Below are positions 51,424 to 58,863 of a stretch of DNA of 64,000 nt, piece by piece. Every line of letters begins with the position of its first letter. The stretch's first letter is position 1. The notes under the pieces are model-generated. The model had not been told where the DNA came from. It did not search any database and worked only from the letters and a program-made list of their open reading frames with translations. Origin of the DNA: Anaerolineae bacterium (GTDB taxonomy: Bacteria; Chloroflexota; Anaerolineae; Promineifilales; Promineifilaceae); assembly GCA_023382655.1 (NCBI GenBank), contig JAHDWK010000010.1, forward strand, positions 1 to 64,000, written 5' to 3'. Both the position numbers and the translations under genes were made by a program.

Positions 51424-53103
51424 TTACTCAATCACCAGCGAAGCCAGATCAGACACGGCCGTATCCACCACTACATCCACCCCACTCTGGGCAAACAACT
51501 GGGCAGCGGTGGCCGCCCGGCCGTCCCCCTCCACATCCAGCGACCATTGGGCATGGGCCGCCAGCAGCGCCAGCGCCAGCGCCCGGCCAATGGTCAGGGC
51601 AAACCGGCGCGCCCCCGCTTCCAACTCAGCCGGATCGCCATTTGCCGCCTGCGCCAGCCAGGTTTGGGCATGGGTCAAGGCACGTTGGGCCGCGGTCACG
51701 GCCGTGACCAACCGTTCATCGCGCACGGCCGTGGCACATGCCGCCACCTTTTGCGCTAAGGCCGCCAACGCGGCCCCATCTCGCAGCGCCCGCAGCGTAT
51801 CCAGCGCCAGCACATTGGTCGTGCCTTCCCAAATCGGCAGCACCTGGGCATCACGCAGCAGCAGTGGCAGCCCCGTATCTTCCACATAACCCGCGCCACC
51901 GTGCGCCTCCAAAATCTCGCTGGTCACGGCCACCCCCTGCCGCCCCGTCACCAGCTTGTTGATCGAAGTCAACATGCGCAGCAAGGCCGCTTCCTCGTCC
52001 GTAATCTCACCCGCCTCATCTTTACCAATCAACTCAACGCCATAAAACGTCAGGTAAAACGCCGCCTCAAACTCCGCTTGCAACCGCGCCAGGGTATCCA
52101 CGTGCAGCGGTTTTTCGGTCAGCGGCGCGCCAAAGGCCACCCGCTTGCGGGCATAATCCCGCGCCAGCGCCAGCCCGCGCCGCATAAAGGCGATGGCGCT
52201 GACGGCGTTCCAGGTGCGCGTCAAATGCAGCATGGGCACAATGTGGCGCACCCCATCCGTCAGCGCATACACCGGCATAGCCGGCGCACCGTGCATCATG
52301 ATTTCGGCCGTTGGCACTTTGCGGGTGCCCAGTTTGTCTTTCAGGCGCAGGATTTCCATGTTTTGCAAACGGCCGTGTCCATCCCGCGTCTCCAGGTAAA
52401 ACAGCGCCAACCCTTTACCGCCCGGTGGATTCCCTTCCGGGCGGGCCAACGTCAGCGTCATTTGCCCGGTAGCAGCCGAAGTGAACCATTTACGGCCGTG
52501 CAGCCGCCACGTTTCCTCGTCATCCAGCCGCGCTACCGTTTCGCTCAACCCCACGTCCGAACCGCCGGTAGCTTCTGTCATCCACTGCCCACTTGTCCAA
52601 AATTGGGCCGGGTCGCGGCTGGTCAGGTGGGGAATAGCCTGGTCAATCAGTTCCCGATTGCCGGAGCGCAGCAACGTGCGCGCCGCCCCGTCGGTCATCG
52701 CCAGCGGGCAGGTGTATACATCGGTCGAGGGATGGAAGAGGTAGGTGAGGGCAAACTGGTGAATGCGGTCGTAACGGCCGTACTGCGCTTCATATGCCGC
52801 CGCCACAATGCCAAACTGCGCCGCCAGCTTCTCCGCCTCTTTCCACAGTGGCGTAACCTCAATGTGGTCAATGCGGTTGCCCCAGGCGTCCCACTGCGTC
52901 AACGTCGGTTCGTTGAGCCTGTCGGCCAACTGCATCTGGTACAACCGCCCCCCGGCCAGAGCACCCAATTCTCGCAGCGCCGGTTCAATCTGCGCCAGCG
53001 CCTCCGGCGGCAGCACCCGCCGCAAATAACTGCGCAGCACTCGATCCTCATCATACTGATTGCCCAAAGTGGGCGGTGTCTGGTTAAACGGTTGAAAGTT
53101 CAT
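51424..53103 (-). CDS. AidB-like acyl-CoA dehydrogenase family protein
   Basis: 559 residues. The N-terminal AidB extension (FNQTPPTLGNQYDEDRVLRSYLRR) precedes an acyl-CoA dehydrogenase fold: CPLAMTDGAARTLL, QWMTEATGGSDVGLSETVA, KWFTSAATGQMTLTLARPEG, LKDKLGTRKVPTAEI, SEILEAHGGAGYVEDTGLP and WEGTTNVLALD. AidB proteins belong to the adaptive response to alkylation and bind DNA as well as FAD (family knowledge). The enzyme's own substrate is unknown. No clear ribosome site. Neighbours include HEAT and lipoprotein genes. Confidence 0.85.
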   Translation of the reverse strand: MNFQPFNQTPPTLGNQYDEDRVLRSYLRRVLPPEALAQIEPALRELGALAGGRLYQMQLADRLNEPTLTQWDAWGNRIDHIEVTPLWKEAEKLAAQFGIVAAAYEAQYGRYDRIHQFALTYLFHPSTDVYTCPLAMTDGAARTLLRSGNRELIDQAIPHLTSRDPAQFWTSGQWMTEATGGSDVGLSETVARLDDEETWRLHGRKWFTSAATGQMTLTLARPEGNPPGGKGLALFYLETRDGHGRLQNMEILRLKDKLGTRKVPTAEIMMHGAPAMPVYALTDGVRHIVPMLHLTRTWNAVSAIAFMRRGLALARDYARKRVAFGAPLTEKPLHVDTLARLQAEFEAAFYLTFYGVELIGKDEAGEITDEEAALLRMLTSINKLVTGRQGVAVTSEILEAHGGAGYVEDTGLPLLLRDAQVLPIWEGTTNVLALDTLRALRDGAALAALAQKVAACATAVRDERLVTAVTAAQRALTHAQTWLAQAANGDPAELEAGARRFALTIGRALALALLAAHAQWSLDVEGDGRAATAAQLFAQSGVDVVVDTAVSDLASLVIE

Positions 53104-53130
53104 TTTTTTGGTGTTCCAATCATCATTGTT

Positions 53131-54327
53131 CTATGCTTTATCTTCGATCCATTCAATTGCCTTTTCTGCTGTTTCTCTAACGCTTATCCCAAATTCATCA
53201 ACCCCATCATCACTGTCATGTATTTGTTTCAACAAAACTAGAGCCCATGCGTCCCCTAAATATCCTAATCCTTCAACTGCCGCGATTCGATGGACAACAT
53301 ATTCGTCGTCGAGTAATTTCACTATGTGTTCAAAAGCTTGTTTGTCACCCAGTCTACCTAATGCCACGGCCGCAAATGGACGTATCCAATTATTTGGATC
53401 TGGATTGTTCAAGGAACGTATCAATGAATTATAGGCTCGTTTATCTCCTAAAAGACCTAAAGATGCCGCTGCTGCACAGCCCAGATCTATATCCAGATGA
53501 TTCTCTTCACAAGCCAAACTGGTCTCAACCTCATCAAGAATCTTTATCAATGGGTCAACCGATTGACTGTTAGGGAGTTTGCCTAATGAGGCAATTATGC
53601 CAATTTTTGTCTTTGTTTCATTCACCTTAACTAGCGCATTCAAAAGTGGCCCAACTGCCCCCTCATCGCCAAGTTTGCCCAGTGTGTAAGCCGCTCGCCC
53701 AGCAACAAATTCATCCTCGTCATAAAGGAGTTTGCTCAGTGGCTTGACAGCACGCTCATCCTTAAACGAATCAATCACCTCAATTGCAACAAGACGATAT
53801 AGAGGTCGTTCATCCTCTAATGCCTCAAGAAAGGTATCTAAGACGCTTGCATCTCCAATTAAAGCTAATGCTCTGGCAGAATATGTATTGCCACTTGCTT
53901 TGTAAATTTTTAGCAGAGGTTCTACTGCCCGTTTGTCTTTCAACCCGCCTAGAGCAAGCATAGCAGACTCACGAACCTGAATGTTAGAATCCGAAAGAGT
54001 TTGTAATAACGGCTCCAAAGACCTTGAATCACCAATTCTTCCCAGTGACTTAACTACATCGCGACGTATCCACCATTCGTCAGCCTTAATGAAATTAAGC
54101 AATGGATCAATTGCACGCTCATCCCTTAAAAAACCCAAGGCATTGATAGCAGTTACCCTTACCGAGCCATTTTCATCAAAAAGCAAATCTATGAGCGGTT
54201 CTGTAGCGCGTCTGTCTGATATATGCCCTAGTTTCCTTGCCGCTGTCTCTCGCACTCTCGGATCTTGACTACCAAGCTCAATGAGAAGTGTATCCAAAGG
54301 GGGCCTGCCATTTTCGATTGAATTCAT
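53131..54327 (-). CDS. HEAT-repeat protein
   Basis: 398 residues made of about twelve HEAT/PBS-lyase-type repeats of about 31 residues, such as DPRVRETAARKLGHISDRRA, GSVRVTAINALGFLRDERAI and ESAMLALGGLKDKRAVEPLL. Gives a curved scaffold for protein binding. There is no membrane or enzyme domain. The gene is clearly lower in GC than its neighbours and lacks any ACGGCCGT, suggesting acquisition. No strong ribosome site is seen before the ATG at 54327. Confidence 0.82.
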   Translation of the reverse strand: MNSIENGRPPLDTLLIELGSQDPRVRETAARKLGHISDRRATEPLIDLLFDENGSVRVTAINALGFLRDERAIDPLLNFIKADEWWIRRDVVKSLGRIGDSRSLEPLLQTLSDSNIQVRESAMLALGGLKDKRAVEPLLKIYKASGNTYSARALALIGDASVLDTFLEALEDERPLYRLVAIEVIDSFKDERAVKPLSKLLYDEDEFVAGRAAYTLGKLGDEGAVGPLLNALVKVNETKTKIGIIASLGKLPNSQSVDPLIKILDEVETSLACEENHLDIDLGCAAAASLGLLGDKRAYNSLIRSLNNPDPNNWIRPFAAVALGRLGDKQAFEHIVKLLDDEYVVHRIAAVEGLGYLGDAWALVLLKQIHDSDDGVDEFGISVRETAEKAIEWIEDKA

Positions 54328-54467
54328 TGTCCGTTTTCAACTATTTCTGGCTCCGTCAGCCTCACCATGCCTGACAAAGATTTTGCAGGACTTATTCTAA
54401 ACTTGCCGAAGTATTACGCAGATGAAACAATCGGTGAAATCTGAGCAATCTTTGATGACTCTCTTCA

Positions 54468-57400
54468 TCACAACTGCAAGGCATACACAATCGCCTCATC
54501 CAGCGATAACTGCCGTCCGGCAGCCATCCAGGTCTCTTCTTTTTCTTCGGGTAACTGCGCTCGCACCGGGGCCAGCAGTTCGTCCATTTTCTGCTGGTAA
54601 CTGGGCGGCAGGGGCGCGCCAATCGTTTCGCGCAGGGCCGCCGCCGCGCCATACAACCGGAAAGCCGATTCCGGGTCATTTTCGGCGGCGGCCAGACAGC
54701 AAATATCTTCTAGCAAATAAGCCAGCGCCCCTTTGTCACCCAGTTCGCGGTTGATGCGTAAACTCTCCCGGTACAGTTCCCGCGCCCGCTGGTAATCACG
54801 CTGGTCACGGGCTACGCTGGCCAGATTGTTCAGCGAATTCGCCAGCGCCCAGCGGTCGCCCACCTCCCGCTGCAATGTCACCGCCTCCTCCAAACGCTGC
54901 CGGGCCATATCCAGGTCACCCAGATTGAGCGCCAGAAAGCCGAGATTGTTCAGCGAATTGGCAATGGCCGACTTGTCGCCAATTTCCTGGCGGATAGCCA
55001 GACTTTCTTCGTACAACCGCTGTGTGGTGGCATATTCGCCCTGGTAACGGGCCACAATACCCAGGTTATTGAGCAGGCTGCCGATGCTGCTCTTATCACT
55101 TAGCCGCCGCCGGATGTCCAGGCTTTCGCCCCACAACGCGCGGGCGGTCTGGTAATCGCCGCGTTGGGCCGCCAATATGCCCGAAAATTGCAGCACCTGG
55201 CCGATGCCGGCTTCGTCGCCCAGTTCTTCATAGTTGAGGCGGGCGCGCCGCAGGCGGGCGGCAGCCTCATCGTAGCGCCCCTGTTTACGCAGATGTTCGG
55301 CCAGGGCGGTTTGGGCAGCGGCACGGCCGTGTAAATCCCCCAACTGCCGCGCCAGTATCAACACCTTTTCTAGAATCGCTTCCGCCTCCGGCCAACGGCC
55401 CACCGTTTGCAGCGCCTCACCCAGTTTCAACATCATCGCTGGCTTTTCTGCATCCCCCAGCAGCGGCATGGCCCGCTCATAGTAAGCGATGGCCGCTTCA
55501 TGGGCATATTTGGCCTGGGCATCGGCAGCAGCCAGAAGCAAATAGCGCCTCTTTCTGGCATCATCCTGCCCGTGTGAAAAATGGTGAGCCAGAATGGGCA
55601 CATAAGCCGCCAACATTTCCCCATACATGCGTTCGATATATTCACCAATCTGGGTATGCAGCCGGGCACGGGTGGCATATGGCAGGCTTTCGTAAGTGGC
55701 TTCCTGGGTGACGACATGCTTAAAAATATAGGTCAATTCCGGTTCTGGTGTGTCCAGCGCCGTCAGTTCCATCTGGCGCAGCGCCTCCAGATCGGCCTGG
55801 ACATGGCTGGCATCACCCAGTTCCGGGTAAGCACCCCACAGCAACGCCACCCGAAACAGACGGCCAATGACGCTGGCAACCTTGATGGTGTTCTTCTGTC
55901 CTTCGGTCAGTTGGTCAATACGGCTGAGGATCAGACTGTGCAAACTGTCGGGCAAATCGAGCGTGTCCAGAGCATTGGCGGATTGGGGATCAATGTGTCG
56001 ATCTTGCAGGTAATTGAGCAGTTCCTCAATGTAAAACGGGTTGCCATCGGCTTTGGCGGTGATGCGCTCGACGAAGGCAGGAGACACGGCCGTATCCGCC
56101 CCAAACAACTGCGCCACCTTTAGCTGCATCAAGTGGCGCGCTTCTGCGGGCGTAAACTCCGTCAGCAGCATTTCGGTATAGTAAGGCAGTTTAATCACAC
56201 GCGGCGGAATGTCACCCCCCACTTCCACCACGCGATAAGCCAACACCAGCAGCACCGGCATGTCGGCCATGGCCCGCCCCAAAATTTCCAGCAAATCGTG
56301 AGAGAGCGGGTCAATCCAGTGGGAATCTTCCAACACGAAAAATAACGGCCGTGCCGCCGCCCGCGCGCGTACACAACTCACCAGCAACGACTCCAACGAC
56401 GCTTTGCGCAATTTGGCGTCAAACGAACGGGTCAGATCATTGTCAGGGATGGCTCTATTGAGGGCCATGCCCAGCAGCGGCAGCCGCGGCAGCAGCGCGG
56501 GATCAATTTGCGTCAGTTCCGCTTCCAATCGGGCGATCACTTCTTCTAATGGCGGGTCGCCCAAGACGTTAAAGAAGCCCCGCCAGATGGTGTGCCACAC
56601 ATGGTAACTACTCTTGGACGCATACGAATGGCATTCACCGCCAAATCCAGCCAGGCCCCGTTCATTTGCCAGCCGGATCACCTCCGCTACCAGGCGAGAT
56701 TTACCCATGCCGGGGTGGGCGGTGATGCCAATAATCTGCCCCTGCCCGGCCAGTACCTGCTCAATCCGCCCGGCAATTAGAGACAATTCCGTTTCCCGCC
56801 CCACCATCGGCAGCGCATAACCGGGTTCTAACAGGCGCATCATGGAACGCGGGCGGGGGCGGGTGACGGCTGTGACCACCATCTTGCCACTTTTCCCCTT
56901 CACCTCAATAGCCGGTAATACCTCCCACTCAAACCCCTCAACAGCCTGTTGAATCTCCATCGTCGCCAAAATCTGGTCGGGGGCGGCTCGTTCCATCAAA
57001 CGCGCCGATAGATTCACGCCGTCACCTAAAACGCCATAAGTCCGCCGGGCGCTGCCCCCATAGGCCCCCGTCCACATACGGCCCGAAGCAATACCAATCT
57101 GCACCGAACTGATGGCCGGCATCGCTGCCGTATGGATAATGTCCCAGGCCACGGCTACGGCGCGGGCGGCGTCGTCCTGGTGGGCAATGGGTGCGCCAAA
57201 GGCAGCATACAGATAACTACCTTTATCGCCAATGGTAAGCTGGAGCAGCGCCCCATCATATTGCTGAATAATGCGCTGCACCGCCTGGATGTACCAGTCC
57301 AGCTTAACAGCAGCGGCCGGATCATGGTCATAGTCAATGCCGGTGAACTTCATAAACAAGGCGACGGCGGGACGCAGTTCGGCCAGAAATTCACCACGCC

Positions 57401-58133
57401 CATGCTGCAACTGATCCGCCACGGTGGGCAGCAGCCAGGGCTGAACCTGTTGGTCGGTGAGGGAGTAAGGCAAAGAGGGCCAGGGTTGGGGTGGTACGGC
57501 CGTCAGCAGTTCTCGCACCACCGCAAATTGAGCGCCGCTTTTCGGGGCCGTGCGCCATTCGCTGACGATCAGGTAGGGTTGCAGAGCAACGGCCGTTTGT
57601 GGCGTCAGCACCACATCTCCTTTACCGGCCAGATGTTCTGCCGCCGCCAGCCATTCCAGTGTCTCCCCGGCCAACACATCCAGCAGTTGAATGGCCGGGT
57701 CGCCCACCACAAAACGACGAACTGTGCCCATGGCCACGGCCGTTTTCACCGCCAACGACACCGTTTTCCCGGATGGAATCAGTATCGCTGCAAATTCGGT
57801 CATCGCCTGCTGCATCGCCAGCGCGCAGGCCACGCCGCGCAGCCCATCATCCCCATTCAGCCAACAGGTAATAGCATCCCCGGCAAAAGAAATCACGCTA
57901 CCGCCAAAACGGTGCAGTTCCGTGATCAGCGCATCATACACCTGGTTCAGATGGCCCGTTAGCTCCTCTGCTCCCCGCCGGGGGCCAAGTTCCTGCGCCA
58001 ACGCCTCGGTCAATTGGGTAAAGCCGGAAACATCGGCAAACAGCGCTGCACCTTGTGTGCGTTCGGGCAGTTCCCTGCCCTGCGCCAATGCCTGCCGTCT
58101 ATCCATGGGGATGTAGGTGGTGGGGTGTTCCAT
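54468..58133 (-). CDS. Soluble-adenylyl-cyclase-like protein: two cyclase domains, AAA ATPase, TPR
   Basis: 1221 residues. Class III cyclase homology domain 1 (about 28-185) has GAALFADVSGFTQLTEAL and FAGDAITCWL with both metal-binding Asp. Domain 2 (about 265-430) reads FMKFTGIDYD with the first Asp region altered, so it may be the non-catalytic partner, as in vertebrate sAC (ADCY10). An AAA/STAND ATPase follows (GRETELSLI, Walker A TAHPGMGKSRLV, PLFFVLEDSHWID). Residues about 870-1190 are TPR repeats (EESLAIRQEIGDKSAIANSL). Product probably cAMP or cGMP, not proven. The ATG at 58133 lies just after a near-consensus promoter, giving a leaderless or nearly leaderless mRNA. Confidence 0.86.
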   Translation of the reverse strand: MEHPTTYIPMDRRQALAQGRELPERTQGAALFADVSGFTQLTEALAQELGPRRGAEELTGHLNQVYDALITELHRFGGSVISFAGDAITCWLNGDDGLRGVACALAMQQAMTEFAAILIPSGKTVSLAVKTAVAMGTVRRFVVGDPAIQLLDVLAGETLEWLAAAEHLAGKGDVVLTPQTAVALQPYLIVSEWRTAPKSGAQFAVVRELLTAVPPQPWPSLPYSLTDQQVQPWLLPTVADQLQHGRGEFLAELRPAVALFMKFTGIDYDHDPAAAVKLDWYIQAVQRIIQQYDGALLQLTIGDKGSYLYAAFGAPIAHQDDAARAVAVAWDIIHTAAMPAISSVQIGIASGRMWTGAYGGSARRTYGVLGDGVNLSARLMERAAPDQILATMEIQQAVEGFEWEVLPAIEVKGKSGKMVVTAVTRPRPRSMMRLLEPGYALPMVGRETELSLIAGRIEQVLAGQGQIIGITAHPGMGKSRLVAEVIRLANERGLAGFGGECHSYASKSSYHVWHTIWRGFFNVLGDPPLEEVIARLEAELTQIDPALLPRLPLLGMALNRAIPDNDLTRSFDAKLRKASLESLLVSCVRARAAARPLFFVLEDSHWIDPLSHDLLEILGRAMADMPVLLVLAYRVVEVGGDIPPRVIKLPYYTEMLLTEFTPAEARHLMQLKVAQLFGADTAVSPAFVERITAKADGNPFYIEELLNYLQDRHIDPQSANALDTLDLPDSLHSLILSRIDQLTEGQKNTIKVASVIGRLFRVALLWGAYPELGDASHVQADLEALRQMELTALDTPEPELTYIFKHVVTQEATYESLPYATRARLHTQIGEYIERMYGEMLAAYVPILAHHFSHGQDDARKRRYLLLAAADAQAKYAHEAAIAYYERAMPLLGDAEKPAMMLKLGEALQTVGRWPEAEAILEKVLILARQLGDLHGRAAAQTALAEHLRKQGRYDEAAARLRRARLNYEELGDEAGIGQVLQFSGILAAQRGDYQTARALWGESLDIRRRLSDKSSIGSLLNNLGIVARYQGEYATTQRLYEESLAIRQEIGDKSAIANSLNNLGFLALNLGDLDMARQRLEEAVTLQREVGDRWALANSLNNLASVARDQRDYQRARELYRESLRINRELGDKGALAYLLEDICCLAAAENDPESAFRLYGAAAALRETIGAPLPPSYQQKMDELLAPVRAQLPEEKEETWMAAGRQLSLDEAIVYALQL

Positions 58134-58142
58134 ACAACGCTA

Positions 58143-58171
58143 ACTATACGCTACAGCAAGCAGGGTGGCAA
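58143..58171 (-). promoter_or_regulatory. Promoter of the cyclase-STAND gene
   Basis: Minus strand: TTGCCA (58166-58171), a 17-bp spacer and TATAGT (58143-58148). Transcription would start at or one to three bases before the ATG at 58133, with no ribosome site. Confidence 0.65.
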
Positions 58172-58199
58172 TTGGAAATAGCGTAAATAATCACTTCTC

Positions 58200-58227
58200 T
58201 TGATATACACACGATTATGTGTACAAT
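58200..58227 (+). promoter_or_regulatory. Promoter and inverted repeat of the brnT-brnA operon
   Basis: TTGATA (58200-58205), a 16-bp spacer and TACAAT (58222-58227). Transcription should start near the ATG at 58234, so the mRNA is probably leaderless. TACACA (58206-58211) and TGTGTA (58218-58223) form an inverted repeat between the boxes, a candidate site for autorepression by the toxin-antitoxin complex. Confidence 0.6.
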
Positions 58228-58233
58228 CCAGGT

Positions 58234-58512
58234 ATGCCATACCTTTGGGATGAGGCAAAACGGCAAAGCAATCTACGAAAACATCGTCTTGATTTTGCTG
58301 ACGCGGAAATCGTTTTTGATGGCCTCACCCTCACTTTTGAAGATGATCGTTTTGGCTATACAGAACAGCGATACATCACCATTGGCACACTAGATGGAGA
58401 ATTTGTAGTCATTGCTCATACCGAAAAGGAAGATGATTTGACACACATCATCTCCATGCGAAAGGCGACAAAACATGAAGAAAACATCTTTTTCAACGCA
58501 TTCGGAGACTGA
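58234..58512 (+). CDS. brnT: BrnT-family ribonuclease toxin
   Basis: 92 residues. Type II toxin that cleaves RNA (family knowledge). The N-terminus PYLWDEAKRQSNLRKHRLDF and the central RYITIGTLDGEFVVIAHTEK and IISMRKATKHEE are the BrnT pattern (Trp, Asp, Lys-His, Arg-Lys). Start at the ATG at 58234; a GTG 15 bases earlier belongs to the promoter. The 3' end overlaps brnA by 38 bases. The region has no ACGGCCGT and lower GC than its surroundings. Confidence 0.9.
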   Translation: MPYLWDEAKRQSNLRKHRLDFADAEIVFDGLTLTFEDDRFGYTEQRYITIGTLDGEFVVIAHTEKEDDLTHIISMRKATKHEENIFFNAFGD

Positions 58513-58810
58513 CCGAGATTTTTTGCACAATGCCAGGGACGAAGATATTGATCTATCCGACATCCCCGAAATCACTGAATCTCAGTTAACACGCGCAGTT
58601 ATGCGAGTGGGGGGGAAGCCAGTCCCCAAAGGGAAAGTTCGAGTAAATATGTATCTGGATGCTGACCTGATTGCCTTTTTCAAGGCTAAGGCCGGTGGAC
58701 GTGGCTACCAAACTCTTATTAACGAAACGCTGCGAGATAGCATTGAAAACGAGAATCTAGAAAAGCTGCTGCGCCGGATCATTCGTGAAGAGATGACAAC
58801 AGCTTCTTGA
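58475..58810 (+). CDS. brnA: BrnA-family antitoxin
   Basis: 111 residues. The N-terminal toxin-binding part contains DEDIDLSDIPEITESQL; the C-terminal part (PKGKVRVNMYLDADLIAFFKAKAGGRGYQTLINETLRDSI) is a ribbon-helix-helix-type DNA-binding segment. It neutralises BrnT and usually represses the operon. It overlaps brnT by 38 bases and is followed by a strong hairpin terminator. Confidence 0.9.
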   Translation: MKKTSFSTHSETDRDFLHNARDEDIDLSDIPEITESQLTRAVMRVGGKPVPKGKVRVNMYLDADLIAFFKAKAGGRGYQTLINETLRDSIENENLEKLLRRIIREEMTTAS

Positions 58811-58825
58811 CCAGGTTACTGTTAT

Positions 58826-58858
58826 AGATTGGTTCAATCTTCGAGATCGAACCAATCT
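58826..58858. terminator. Bidirectional hairpin between brnA and the transglycosylase gene
   Basis: A 15-bp stem with one mismatch (AGATTGGTTCAATCT / AGATCGAACCAATCT) and a TCG loop between convergent genes. Confidence 0.6.
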
Positions 58859-58863
58859 TGAGT

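Noticed and set aside
51901..53241. Plus-strand open frame of about 446 codons opposite the AidB-like gene
   Set aside because: It mirrors the codon pattern of the real gene, is Arg/His/Gln-rich, matches no family, and has no ribosome site.
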